Assembly: GCA_033675265.1 (NCBI GenBank)
Contig: JAUJYZ010001239.1
Span: forward strand, 706,524-770,523
Source of the DNA: Actinostola sp. cb2023
Taxonomy: Eukaryota; Cnidaria; Anthozoa; Actiniaria; Actinostolidae
DNA: 64,000 nt
Reading direction: 5' to 3'
Under the pieces are notes generated by a model. That model saw only the letters and a list, made by a program, of their open reading frames with translations. It did no database searches and was not told the origin of the DNA. This document shows, piece after piece, positions 11,083 through 22,321 of the stretch (its first letter is position 1; each line of letters begins with the position of its first letter). Position numbers and translations under genes: made by a program.

Positions 11083-11242
11083 AGCGAAACTATATTTAAG
11101 AACATCACTGCAATGACCCTGTTAAAAAAACAGTGTATCTACATTGAAGGAGATAAAGAAGCAGCAGCAAGAACATCATTGTCACATCCAATCCCTGACA
11201 ATTTCTTTTCCTTGGATGACGCAGTCACTGCGAAATGTTTAG
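11083..11242 (+). CDS. Candidate internal exon, unknown protein
   Basis: An acceptor-like TTTCTAATATCAG ends at 11083, followed by an open frame (SETIFKNITAMTLLKKQCIY then IEGDKEAAARTSLSHPIPDN) that reaches a donor TTTAG|GTAAGG. The residue mix looks coding. No domain was recognised and no neighbouring plus-strand exons were found, so it may belong to a decayed gene. Confidence 0.35.
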
Positions 11243-11739
11243 GTAAGGTAAGGAAAGGTAACTGTCGCCATACAATGTTACATTACTATATAATTCATAA
11301 AATATACCACTGTCCATTCAAGCTGACAGAAAAAGCATATTTCCATGTCAGATATATATCCACATGACAATACATAGCTGATATTAGTTTAACAATGCAA
11401 CATATATTTGAACACAATAAATTGACAATTGACAACTTACTATAGCTGTCTGATCTTAGTAAAAATTGAAAATTGCATAGTAGGCAAAAAAATAGAACAA
11501 AAACCATTGATGTTCAAAACCACCGATGGTGTCTAAAAATCAATACTAATACTCATCATGCTTTCGTTCACTTTTTTTTGTTTAACTTGGCTATATACTA
11601 GAAAGTTATAATGTGATTATCTATAAACATGCACAATACAACATGGTGGTAACCATCCTCGTTGTTGAGATATCTTGCAAAAAGTTTGGTTTTGGCTCAT
11701 ACTATTGATAAGGTGTCAATTTGGACAGTTCTTGTGTCA

Positions 11740-12054
11740 TTAATTGAAGAACTTACATGAATCAAGTACTGGCAGGTCATCTGTTGAAAAGGCTGACCTC
11801 TTGATGTAAATGCAAGTCAATGACTTGGCATTCTTACTTTCGCCACTTCTCTTTATCTTGACAGCACACAAGGCTTCTGATTGTGGGGGGAACCACCCTG
11901 GCTGTAAAAAGTGGTTCTGATAGGTCCCCATGAATGAGGCTTCAGCTTTCAGATGCTTCTTTATCTCCCCTTGTGAATATCCAAGTTTTTGTTTTTGGAA
12001 AGGAACAGCTGTAAATTGACGGCCAAACATGAAATATCTCCTTCTGTCTTCGAT
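11740..12054 (-). CDS. Candidate terminal exon, unknown protein
   Basis: On the minus strand, an acceptor-like GGTCAGTAG is followed by ATCGAAGACAGAAGG and an open frame (RRRYFMFGRQFTAVPFQKQK ... TYQNHFLQPGWFPPQSEALC) to a TAA at 11740. The content looks coding (aromatic-rich, few low-complexity runs). I do not recognise it. Its first half is inside the 540-bp tandem duplication, so copy 2 (about 12500-12600) carries only the exon start, in the same orientation. Confidence 0.4.
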   Translation of the reverse strand: MEDRRRYFMFGRQFTAVPFQKQKLGYSQGEIKKHLKAEASFMGTYQNHFLQPGWFPPQSEALCAVKIKRSGESKNAKSLTCIYIKRSAFSTDDLPVLDSCKFFN

Positions 12055-13008
12055 CTACTGACCACTTTAGGGAGCATGTAGGTGAGTACCTCTTAGAAGG
12101 AACAAACATGACATCAACAATCATATGTTTATGTTAGTTATAGCTACATGTACATGTAGCTTATTAAATAAAGCCTAATTATAAATTATAATGGTATTTT
12201 CAAGCTGCATAATAAGTCACTTCATAAGGATCGAGTTAGTAATGGCATGTTGAAATTGAACACTAAGGTGTGGTATTGCAGAAACAGTATGCAAATTAAG
12301 GAAATTGACACAACTTCGTTTGTTGTTTTCCAATAAATTGATTGAGCTTGCAATATCGCACCTCACTCAAATTGAGGAAAGCTACAAAACTATGTAAACA
12401 CTTCTATTCTGATATATGTCAAGTCTGAAAAGCAGTTTCAAGAAAACTGATGGTTCTGATAGGTCCCCATGAATGAGGCTTCAGCTTTCAGATGAGGCTT
12501 CAGCTTTCAGATGCTTCTTTATCTCCCCTTGTGAATATCCAAGTTTTTGTTTTTGGAAAGGAACAGCTGTAAGTTGACGGCCAAACATGAAATATCTCCT
12601 TCTGTCTTCGATCTACTGACCACTTTAGGGAGCATGTAGGTGAGTACCTCTTAGAAGGAACAAACATGACATCAACAATCATATGTTTATGTTAGTTATA
12701 GCTACATGTACATGTAGCTTATTAAATAAAGCCTAATTATAAATTATAATGGTATTTTCAAGCTGCATAATAAGTCACTTCATAAGGATCGAGTTAGTAA
12801 TGGCATGTTGAAATTGAACACTAAGGTGTGGTATTGCAGAAACAGTATGCAAATTAAGGAAATTGACACAACTTCGTTTGTTGTTTTCCAATAAATTGAT
12901 TGAGCTTGCAATATCGCACCTCACTCAAATTGAGGAAACCTACAAAACTATGTAAACACTTCTATTCTGATATATGTCAAGTCTGAAAAGCAGTTTCAAG
13001 AAAACTGG
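11911..13008. repeat. Tandem duplication, 540-bp unit, two near-identical copies
   Basis: 11911-12449 is repeated at 12450-13008. Copy 2 carries an extra ~18 bp (a second AGGCTTCAGCTTTCAGATG near its start). Only a few substitutions were seen by eye (for example TGTAAATTG/TGTAAGTTG and GAAAGCTAC/GAAACCTAC), so the event is recent. It duplicates the beginning of the candidate exon at 11740-12054. Confidence 0.9.
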
Positions 13009-13277
13009 CCAATTTAGTTAATTACGTACATTCCACCGTTTTTTTCCAAAATTTGCATTGCCAAACTCTGTTTGCAGCTTATCTGCGAGTGCGGCTTATA
13101 TGGCGGTAAATACGGTACGTCTTGTTTGTCTTCCCTCCCAGTTCCCTACAGAGATGAGCTAGATTCTCCTTTAGGTTTCTTGCTACTTGATTCAAGTGAA
13201 ATACTAAATATGTACATGTACATCTGTAGTAGTAGATATCAGAATAGCTAATTTTCTCATTCATAATAAACACAAAC

Positions 13278-13460
13278 CTCAAGAGGGCATCCATTGGCAG
13301 CAGCATAGACTATCGTTTCTTTCAGTTTTTGTGTTGTCTGACTTCGATCAGCTGTTGGCTCAACGTTGGGCATTAAGTTGCACATCATTTTTGTTAACTC
13401 CACTTTAATCATGTCTTCTCCTGGCCAGTCGTCAGGCAATTCAAATCCTTCTTCGGATGA
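13278..13460 (-). CDS. Candidate internal exon, 61 codons, unknown
   Basis: A minus frame bounded by ATAAAAG| and GAG|GTTTGT, phase 0 at both ends. It reads SSEEGFELPDDWPGEDMIKV then helical text ending in ANGCPLE. The length is a multiple of three and the composition looks coding. It could be an upstream exon of the gene represented at 11740-12054, but no continuity was shown. Confidence 0.35.
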
Positions 13461-13818
13461 CTTTTATTTCACTGTGTCACAGATCTAGAATTACAATTAT
13501 AATTATCTCAATAATTGAATTAAGGATACGGTTCACCTTGGCGGGTATGTCTCCGAAAAACAAAATGTTTCCTTATTATTTGACCAATTCCCATCAACTT
13601 TACATCATTTTAAAGCTAATAGAATGAAGATCGCCACAATACCGTAATATTTTCTTTTAAATTAAAAATGGAGACGTCGCGGCTCATTGTTTTGAAAACG
13701 ACCGTCTCCGTTTGACCGAATTAATATACCTTGCGTTACATCCGACTCTATTGATCTTTATACCATATTAATCACGACACTTTGACCTGTCAAACTGTGT
13801 CAGGCTTTTGTCATATTC

Positions 13819-13912
13819 CATGTCGATAAAAGTTATGACGTGTTGACTGAAGAAGAAACAACATTCATGATTGATTAAACTTCAACACGTCATAACATTT
13901 TATCGACATTGA
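13819..13912. repeat. Hairpin-forming inverted repeat, ~30-bp arms
   Basis: CATGTCGATAAAAGTTATGA then CGTGTTGA pairs with TTCAACACGTCATAACATTT then TATCGACATTG, with a ~30-base loop. Confidence 0.75.
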
Positions 13913-13940
13913 ATTATAGGGAGGTTATGTCAATATGTAT

Positions 13941-14358
13941 GCTGTTCAACCCTTCATTCAACGTTCAGCACTTCATTCAACCCTTCATTCAACGTTCAAC
14001 CCTTCATTCAACGTTCAACCCTTCATTCAACGTTCAACCCTTCATTCAATGTTCAACCCTTCATTCAACGTTCAACCCTTCATTCAATGTGCAACCCTTC
14101 ATTCAATGTTCAACCCTTCATTCAACGTTCAACCCTTCATTCAACGTTCAACCCTTCATTCAATGTTCAACCCTTCATTCAACGTTCAACCCTTCATTCA
14201 ATGTGCAACCCTTCATTCAATGTGCAACCCTTCATTCAACATTCAACCCTTCATTCAACGTTCAACTGTTCATTCAATGTTCAACCCTTCATTCAACGTT
14301 CAACCCCGGCCCCGGCGGGGTTCAACCCTTTATTTAACATTCAATCCTGCATTCAACT
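13941..14358. repeat. Minisatellite, 19-bp unit, about 22 copies
   Basis: The unit is TTCAACCCTTCATTCAACG, with CG/TG variation at the unit end. The array is open in all three plus frames because 19 codons span three units. A GGCCCCGGCGGGG palindrome interrupts the array near 14308. Confidence 0.95.
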
Positions 14359-14570
14359 GAGTTTCGCGATGTGACCTTGTAGCTACCGGGGCCATTCTCG
14401 TACCCAGAGCCCTCCTCCAAAATGGAGGAACAAGCTACAGTTTTCGACATTGAGAAATAATTACCAAACTTTTTGAATTCCCTTCTGGATAAAACAAATT
14501 ATCTTTGTGAACGTTCTTTTGATCAAGATAATGTGGAAATGCATGCCGTGTTATCGATAAAGCCATTTCT

Positions 14571-16110
14571 TTGAGAAGAACAATTCGTGATTGTTGCAGT
14601 CCAGAGCCAGAAGATAAAGATAGTCTTGACTTGTTGTCTACAGTTTTTGCTGATGTTTTAAATTATTTCCACCACTATATTGCCGTAAGCTCTCTTACTC
14701 CTACAACTGTTGCCGAGTGCACTACAACCAGAAAAAATAACACTTCAACGCCAGGTCGACCATCATTCGACATATCTTCAGAAATGCTTGAGGAACTTCG
14801 TGAATTGGGATTTAGTTGGAGCAAAATTGCGGAAATGTGTTTCTAGATGGACTATTCACAGAAGAGTGATGAAATATGGCTTACAAGACATGAGAGGATT
14901 TAGTGATTTATCCAATGAAGAATTTGATAAATTGGTTAACAATTACATGTCAAATCATGGAACAGCCACTGGACAAGGGATATGTTGCTGGTTACATCAA
15001 GTCACTCGGCTTAAGGGTGCAGAGGAGGAGGATAAGAGAAAGCATGGCGAAATTGGACCCAGAAAATACAGCATTAAGATGGGGAACTGTAGTTTCTCGA
15101 AGCACATACCATGTTCCCTGGCCAAATTCTCTTTGGCACCTCGATGGACATCATTCACTTATTCGATGGAAACTTCCATCGGATGCATCGATGGATTCTC
15201 AAGAAGGATAATGTGTTTAAGGTGTAATTCAAATAATCTTTCAGAAACTGTAATGTTTTTCATGTTGTTGTGCTTAAGGCATGCCCGCCGCTATGCGGCG
15301 TGTCCCCCATGGGACCACTATTAGTCTTATATACCACTCCTTCTAGTGTATTCGTCACTTGACGCTTCCAGTGCATTTCAGTCAGTAGTTCTGTTGTTAC
15401 GTTTCTGGCAGTCCCTTAGTCAGCTTTTCCCGCAATTACACTCATTTAGTTCTAGTTGTACCGTGTCAGTTACACATTTAAACAGCCCTCGTTTATTCAT
15501 ATACTCGTTAACTTGTAACTAGTTATCGGTCTATCAACTCTCTACATTGTACATTATTACCTTATACTTTGAACACCAATAAACACTGATTTGCTGGATG
15601 GCTACCCTCCAACTTGTATTGTCGTTATCACTTAAATATGAAACGTTTTCTATTCGGCTGAGCGAAGACGTAGTTGAGGCTGATGGCCTTTGGCCATCAA
15701 GAATCAGAGTTGACAATGGCGTTGAAAATGTCCTAGTTTGTGATGCAATGGTATACTTAAAATAGATGATCCCATCCACCTTTTTACATTACAATTAGTC
15801 TTCATTCCAAGGATTAACAAGGCCCTGCATGAATTTAAGGAAGCTTTTAATCACCACAGAGTGCGTACAGAGAAAAACTGGTCCCCATACCAAATGGGGA
15901 CAAATGGAATGTTGCATGCTGACAATGCCTTGGTTAAAGGGATGCTTGTTGAACAGCCACATGACTTAGCTATGTATGGGTATGACGCCCAGGGACCATC
16001 ATCTCTAGGAGAGGACAACAATGTAGTTGTAGAGCCAGTCAATATGGAACACAAGGTACTGGTGGAGTCATATATTTTAGATAATCTGGACCCTCTAAAA
16101 GAATCAAATG
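14571..16110 (+). pseudogene. Retroviral-type integrase (DDE) of a transposon, frameshifted and deleted
   Basis: Consecutive fragments in alternating frames give an N-terminal helix-turn-helix-like region (LEELRELGFSWSKIAEM, then VSRWTIHRRVMKYGLQDM), a GTATGQG segment, and an integrase catalytic core. The core shows NSLWHLDGHHSLIRWK (first Asp), CIDGFSRRI, and after an insertion GLWPSRIRVDNGVENV (second Asp). The stretch that should hold the catalytic Glu is missing between about 15752 and 15760; the frame then resumes with PIHLFTLQLVFIPRINKALH and VRTEKNWSPYQMGTNGM. At least three frameshifts (near 14840, 14985, 15165) are needed. It belongs with integrase-core elements related to Ginger-type transposons or long retroelements, widespread in cnidarians (family knowledge). 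It is certainly inactive. Confidence 0.85.
15278..15630. mobile_element. LTR-like insertion (353 bp) inside the integrase
   Basis: The integrase frame breaks after NNLSETV and resumes at EDVVEADGLWPS. The intervening block is flanked by CTTAA on both sides (15273-15277 and 15631-15635), a possible 5-bp target duplication. It contains a TATA-like TTATATACC near 15330, an AATAAA near 15580 and a short GC hairpin (CGCCGCTATGCGGCG) at its start. A solo LTR fits this best, but the ends are not the usual TG...CA. Confidence 0.5.
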
Positions 16111-16218
16111 AATTGGGAATAGATATCTTTCACACTGGGGATTTTCCGGCCAAAAATCGCTCGGCACGATATCGAGGCAGTCAAGGCACGATATCGAGGC
16201 TGCTATATTTCAAATCCA

Positions 16219-16877
16219 ATATGGCGTCTCGAATGTTAAATAATTTGTCAAACCTAAGCTCAAGCTTAGATGATTTGTTGCAAAGAAAAGAATCAGAGGT
16301 TTATAATTCAATCGATAGAAATGAAGTGGGGCAAAGGCTCGCCTTGAGTAGCTTTTTTAAGGAGATACGACTGGCAAAAGACATGTTAGTTAAAAAATAT
16401 GGAGCCACGAACGACAGAGAACGATTACATTGTGCAATGGAAATAGCAGGAATGAAGTCATTAGCTGTTAAAGAAGTGGTTCACTGGAATAAAACAATAC
16501 TGAGGAGAATGCGCAAAACTCCAAGGCAAGGGAGCCCGTATAGAATTGATATTTCACATAGAATAAGTTTGGAAGTGTTTGAATGTTTGAAAGATCTCCT
16601 GACATGTGTGTCTGCATATGGCGTTGACATGAATACTGTAAGGAACATTATCACGATTAATATATCATACGAAAGAAAGCTGGAGTTATTTCTTAAAGAT
16701 ATTCTCGGTGAAGCTTTTGTTGGATTCCCCAAAAAGGCTATTGGCGATTCTACAGTGAAGCTCTTAGTCTCTGAGGAGAAGTTATTCACAATAAAATACT
16801 CAAAAACAATTGAGAAACTGGACATCCGCTGCTACTATGGCTTGTGGAATGAACTCAACGTACCACAGCACCTTTGA
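16219..16877 (+). CDS. Unrecognised ORF, 219 codons, in frame with the integrase tail
   Basis: From ATG 16219 (MASRMLNNLSNLSSSLDDLL) the frame is open to TGA at 16875-16877. It is also continuous upstream with the integrase tail, giving 338 codons from 15861. The protein is helical and charged (FFKEIRLAKDMLVKKYGATN, ILRRMRKTPRQGSPYRIDIS, ELFLKDILGEAFVGFPKKAI). No domain was recognised. The length and even codon content argue for past coding. It may be a second domain of the integrase element or a host exon read through from it. Upstream, an 18-bp direct repeat (GGCACGATATCGAGGC twice at 16162-16200) separates the two parts. Confidence 0.5.
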
Positions 16878-17087
16878 TTGTCACACATCAAGTTTTCAAG
16901 ATTAAGTATCAGAAGAAATGGGTAATATACACATGTACATTGTAATTGATAACAGTGCATTGACTATTGTTCAAAAGTTGGAACACTGAAACATGTTTAC
17001 ACAATATATTTTCCAGTTTAATAGAATAAGTGTTGTAAAATCAATTGATTTCAAAGTATTAGTATACGTACATGTACAATCTTAGAG

Positions 17088-17245
17088 ATATCTTATCCAT
17101 ATGAAGTTGAAAACAGCTTACCTCCTTCCTAAATCGCTCATGTTTCCCATTTTACCCATGCTAGACTTCATTCCAGGTCAACATTTCCAAATACAGCGAT
17201 TTAGGAAGGAGGTAAGCTATTTTCAACTTCATATGGATAAGATAT
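17088..17245. repeat. Near-perfect hairpin, ~50-bp arms
   Basis: ATATCTTATCCATATGAAGT then TGAAAACAGCTTACCTCCTT then CCTAAATCGCT is mirrored at 17194-17245 with about two mismatches, leaving a ~50-base loop. A transcript would form a long double-stranded stem. Confidence 0.85.
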
Positions 17246-17800
17246 TGCACCTAATTAATATTCGTAAATCGTCTAACATGCACCAACTTAAATTGTCGTA
17301 ACTTTTGAAATATCCAAAACGTACACGGGTTTTTACAGATTTGTGTAAATGAAATGATGTTCAATCCGATTGTGTCAATGAGAGAGTCCAGCGAGGTGCC
17401 ACTTTTGCAAAATAATCGAATAAAGTTGGATAATTTTGAGCCGCCGTTCAGTTAGATCTTAGTGGGGTTAATTATCAACTAATTTTCTCATAAACGGCTG
17501 AACCGATTAATAACGCTTTACCTCTAGACAAACTAGATACATTTATCTACAACATGATATAAAAAGTTTCATTGGATAATGCGAGACGAAGTTTGTACAG
17601 CGCCGTAAAAAAGTGCATAATTTCATGCAAATTTGACCTCTTGACCAGCTCTCAGACGGAATCATTTCAAAAAATAAAATAAAATAAAATAAAAATATTT
17701 TGAAGCAAACCTAACCCGTTTTAGTTTTAACCTTGATGTAGTCTTTCATTAGCTAGAGTTTGGGAGATATTTATTTTAGAAGCGAAAACGACTGAGAGGT
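17246..17800. other. Intergenic, no gene seen
   Basis: AT-rich sequence with a short (AAAAT)n tract near 17670. Nothing else supportable. Confidence 0.4.
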
Positions 17801-17802
17801 TT

Positions 17803-18364
17803 TTATATTAAAATATTACAAATCTCATTGAATCTCAAGAACCCCGCAAAACCTACTAAACACAAAGTAACATCACGAATATCAGAAAGGGAAGCCGACG
17901 AACCTGCGAAGCACGAGACTAAACGATCAAGAGGCTCAGGTAAAATGGGCAATCCTTGTCGGGAAACATGCGATTTACGCGCATCCAGACGTTTACAACC
18001 TAAGAGTACTGCTTTAAGGAAACTACTATCACAGGGTTTAGACAAACCGCAGGATGTATGGAAAACAAAAAGGCAATAGCATAGTAAGCTGACTGGATCG
18101 TGCTAAAACATGAAGTAAATTAACCAAATAAAGAGCAATGTAAGTGTCATCGGCGGGAAAATAATTAACCTCGCTGAACTGGTTACACCACAGCTTCCAT
18201 TTCTTGAAGAGAGAGAAATAGGATTTAGCAGTAGAGGGTGCAATAGAGCTTACAAGAACGGTAGCCACACCAGGTGCCAGGGACTTGAGGACGGGACTTG
18301 AACCCTGCAAAAAACGCCTTGTAAAGGAAACAAAAACAAATAAGAACCAAATTAACATCTGCAC
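17803..18364 (-). pseudogene. Tyrosine recombinase fragment of a DIRS-like element
   Basis: Two overlapping minus frames form the N-terminal SAM-like and early catalytic region of a tyrosine recombinase: SIAPSTAKSYFSLFKKWKLW, FPADDTYIALYLVNLL, then after a frameshift near 18045 CDSSFLKAVLLGCKRLDARK and LCLVGFAGFLRFNEICNI. The Arg in GFLRFNEI fits the first catalytic Arg of the family. The HxxR/H and Tyr motifs are absent beyond the stop at 17803, so the enzyme is truncated. It lies 3' of the RNase H fragment, as expected for DIRS/YR retrotransposons, where this enzyme integrates the circular cDNA. Confidence 0.75.
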
Positions 18365-18432
18365 TGATAAGAAACATCAGAAAACTACAAAGCATTGAGA
18401 GTTATGGAAAAACCATGGCTATATAGCTCTGG

Positions 18433-18706
18433 CTATGAGAACCTTTATCAATGTAGCTAAATAATAGCCAAATCGGAGGCTGTGAGACATGAACGGTTAT
18501 GAAACCCTGGCTATGAAGCTCTGACTATGAAGTCCTGACCAATACCAAATGTTAACCCAAATAAGAGGCTATAGCTATGAGAACCTTTATCAATGTAGCT
18601 AAATAATAGCCAAATCGGAGGCTATGAGACATGAACGGTTATGAAACCCTGGCTATGAAGCTCTGACTATGAAGTCCTGACCAATGCCAAATGTTAACCC
18701 AAATAG
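18433..18706. repeat. Tandem duplication, ~138-bp unit, two copies
   Basis: TATGAGAACCTTTATCAATG ... ATGAAGTCCTGACCAATRCC occurs twice in direct orientation, with 'ggctatgaag'-type words repeating inside each copy. It sits between the recombinase and RNase H fragments and may be part of the element. Confidence 0.8.
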
Positions 18707-18883
18707 GAGGCTATAAAGCGTAATGGGGTATATGGCACCCTGGCTATGAAGCCATTAACAATGCATCTCACTATTGTATGAAGCATCTAAATTAAAATAA
18801 CCACCAAAACTGGGGATTTGAAAAGTCCATCAGAGAAAATGGTATTTACACCATGAGGTGAAGGACCAAAAATGTGGGCCGGA

Positions 18884-20040
18884 TCACAAAACTCCAAAAC
18901 ACGCATGACGGAAAATCTGACGACACTGCTGTAAGTGTAAAACTGTTCGTGGCACTAAGTACAATGGAGGAACTAGCCAGTTGTTGTCATTGGACCAATT
19001 AAAACTGAAATCATCGACACCTTGTGTACCAGGACAAAACTTAGAATAAAATCTAGTACACTTAGCCGTTACATGCGATCGAAGCAAAACAATCAAGAGT
19101 GAACGGTCCAAACGATGCATTAATGGGGTTGTAAAATTCAACCGAAGCACTCCAATCATCGTAATCGATAACACGACTAAGAGAATCTGCGTACTCGTTA
19201 AGACTTCTAGGGATCCATTCTACTTCAAGAGTTACATTGTGGGTCAAACAAGACCGGAAAATGTCCAGAGCTAAACAATGTAAACGGAAGGAGGTGCTAC
19301 CTTTACGACAAATGATGGCGACATTACGATTATCGGTGAAGAACTTCACTACCTTTCCCTTTATATCAGAACTGAATGATTTAAGACCGTATAGAATTCC
19401 TAGCAACTCGCGACCGTTACTATCCATCTGTACCTCCGTGGTAGAAAAAGCTATAAAATATAATTCAAACTCCGTCTGATCTACAAATAACGCATGTCCA
19501 CCACATGCGTGAGCACTGGCATCGGAGTGAATAATAACCACAGGAGTATTATAGCGAAAAAGAAAGCTATTATTGAGACTAGTCACATTATTGCTCCAAA
19601 AATCGGTCTCAGTTAAGCACTGTTGAAAATAACAGATATTGTTAAGATCTAAAACGGTATCCCAATGATCTCTAAAAATAACAGCAGACTGAAGGAATCT
19701 AGACATCAGCAAAGCAACATTGCCAACCACAAGAGAAAGCGATATGATTTTACCGACAATCGAAGCGATACAACGGGGTGAGACGGACGGTAAACTGGAT
19801 TTGAAATTATCAAGTGCGGCCAGAAGATTATCGAGCCTAGACTGGGGAATGGAAATCGAACATTCGGCAAGATGATGAGAGACCAAGCCACTCTATGGTC
19901 TGTACAGGATCCCAGGAAGACTTTCGTAAATTCGGAACAACGCCTGCATTGACATACATGTAAGCATGACTCAGGGCACCATTTATGCAATAGGTGTGAC
20001 AATAGCACAACAACAAAAGACAAGCACCGTTAATGAGCAA
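18884..20040 (-). pseudogene. DIRS-like reverse transcriptase tail plus RNase H
   Basis: The minus frame 19886-19062 contains the RT thumb/connection and an RNase H domain with its acidic residues visible: IIHSDASAHACGGHALF (Asp), DSNGRELLGILYGLKSF (Glu), VKFFTDNRNVAIICRKG (Asp) and WIPRSLNEYADSLSRVIDYD (Asp). A frameshift near 19870 joins it to upstream NLRKSSWDPVQTIEWLG. Another near 19085 leads to the conserved spacer between RNase H and recombinase (DDFSFNWSNDNNWLVPPLYL). The RT catalytic YxDD region is not present, so the 5' end is missing. Order and orientation match the recombinase fragment downstream. Confidence 0.85.
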
Positions 20041-20044
20041 AGCA

Positions 20045-21190
20045 TATGTTGCTTGTGTCGCTAGTCAGAGGACCAGGCTTAATAATGAAAAAATGCAAAT
20101 GATTTAGTCAGTCAGAAAGACCTCTAAATGTACTTTGTGTTGGTCAGTCAAATGGCAATAATATTATTGTCTGATATTACATTGGTATATGTGAACTTGA
20201 AAAGGGGCTATTACATGTACTTGCCCTCTTTTGATGTCAGTTTTAATAACCGGCTCACTAGTTCAAAGAATACAATATTATTGGACTCTCATACAGTCAT
20301 GTCATATTATTGTACATGCAAAAACTATTTTGAGTAACATAAAACATAATTAAAGCAAAATTTAAGGATATACACATGTAATTTTACACTGTCAACAATA
20401 GAAATCAGTAAAAAATCATTATAAATTTTAAGTAACAAAACAGTTATTTTGTACTGAAAAACATGTAACAATGGGAACTCTGCAACTATATTTTTTTCAA
20501 TAAAAGTACTTTTTTCTATAGGTTTCTACTGTCCTGATCTTTGGGAAGACTGGCATTCATTTGATTTCTGATGGGGTGTGAATGATTTTGAAAACAATCC
20601 TAAAACCTGACAAAATATATCCTGCTGTGAAAGCTTGACTTTTGAAATATCAATAAAAAAAATAAAAAAATGACAAGATCACCCATCCCTCCTCAAAAGT
20701 TAAATGGTTGGCCCCGAATATAGTACAATTTATTTGGATTAGTACTGACATCTCTATTAAAACTAGTTTCGAAAGGGCATATATTATGCATGAAACATCT
20801 CAATAATATCAAAACAAATTCCTTCAATCAACTGCATCATATCTTAATTATTATTAATATTTGGCATACTGATACTGTACCTTCTTTAAATATTTTTGAT
20901 AGTTTTGGTCTCAAAATCTTAAACACAGTGGTTCACTTACTGTGCATGACCTTCAAAATTGTGACCATCTTTAATGTGTTCACACACTTCTGTATGGACC
21001 TAGTACAATAATCGAATGTCTAGCCTGGCTAATAATGACTACAGAAGTGTGTGAATACAACATACATGTATGTGGTATCACAGTTTTGAGCATCACACAA
21101 GTAATGGTATTATTATATATACATAAACTGTGCATGGGCTAAAGTTGTTCTTTGCATTAAGGGACTCGGCTTACAACTGGTTTGCTAAAT
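20045..21190. other. Intergenic, no gene supported
   Basis: AT-rich sequence. Small ORFs have no recognisable content. No clear repeats beyond short poly-A and poly-T runs. A self-complementary pair of ACAGAAGTGTGTGAA-like words lies near 20985 and 21045. Confidence 0.4.
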
Positions 21191-21198
21191 CATGACAG

Positions 21199-22240
21199 CT
21201 ATATTAGGCCAAAATAAACATTAGTGAAAGCACAGTCATACACTTCAAAAATATATTTTTCTGAAGGTAGAGGAACTGCGTGTGACCCTATTGGTAAGTA
21301 CATGGCTTGAGTACATGTGTTGGCAGTAGGAACAAAGGACCATTTACCGTTGCTGTTAGCAATACTAAACTGGATGCTGGGGGGAATTGCAAACCCAAGA
21401 GGCGGTTCTTCATCAACACCTGTCACAAATTGTAAGATATGGCCAAGGGTGATGCCTTCCCTTCCTCCACTTGCAGCTTATCTGTCATACTTCAGAAACA
21501 GTTCATATGCTGTACTTTCATACACTTTTACATTAGACCCTTCCTCTGAGAATACAGGTGCCAACAGGTGGATGAGTTTCCTTCTACTTAGCTCGTAAGC
21601 TAGGGAGGGTCGCATCAAGTGTAGGAATAAAGGGGGAGCATTTCCAAGTTGATACAGCCCAAGCTTTGCAAATCCTATACGCAGCTTTGCAATACAGGGA
21701 CTAGGATGGAGAGATAGAAAGAGCTCCTCCAAAATGCTTTCTTCAATAAACCTTGGCACTGGTCCATTCTGTAGGAGGCTTAGGGCCATGATTATTCCAA
21801 CTTTCTCGTAGTCCTGGGCAAGTAGTTCACGTAGACCATTGTCAAAGTACTGTTCTTTGATTTCTCTCAGACAAAGTCGAATGAACTCCTTCCTAGGTCC
21901 TCCATTGTCATGTGCAATCTCCCCATAGAAACTAACTTTCAGGGTTAGGCGCAAGTTATCAACATCATCTAGTTCTTCAAATGCAGTTTTTAATACTTTA
22001 TATCTGTTGATATCAATGTAATTGCACTCAAACCTTTCTTTGTGCCAACAGCTTCCATGACAATGTCAATGGTATCAGAGATGGTTTTTCTCACGATATA
22101 TTTTGCAGTTTCTTTTCCATACACAAAACCATTACCTAAAACACATGCCATTGACTCGTTATGTTTCTGGCATACATCTTGTAAGTCTTCCATAATATTG
22201 TGACAAAGAGAGGCTAGTTTGGGACACACCTCTTTACTTT
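21199..22240 (-). pseudogene. HECT-domain E3 ubiquitin ligase, C-terminal part, with in-frame stop
   Basis: The frame from about 22020 to 21199 encodes a HECT domain: VSFYGEIAHDNGGPRKEFIR (N-lobe entry) and LLQNGPVPRFIEE, then the C-lobe with HILQFVTGVDEEPPLGFAIP and FVPTANTCTQAMYLP. The Cys in ANTCTQAM occupies the position of the HECT catalytic cysteine that forms the ubiquitin thioester. TAA at 21478-21480 interrupts the frame (KYDR*AASGGREG) without shifting it. Upstream, the exon around 22229-22010 (ASLCHNIMEDLQDVCQKHNE) is in another frame, needing a 1-nt shift near 22010. The style matches the G2/M-phase E3 ligase-like (G2E3-like) family expanded in cnidarians. As read, it cannot make the catalytic lobe. 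Confidence 0.75.
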
Positions 22241-22321
22241 GAAATCAGAATTAATTACATGCTCAGAGAAAACTTTAAGTTATTGTTCAAAATAAAGGAA
22301 ATATATAATTTTGTTATACCT

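Noticed and set aside
13909..14374. Three long ORFs with NPSFNVQPFIQ repeats
   Set aside because: They are produced by the stop-free 19-bp minisatellite in every plus frame.
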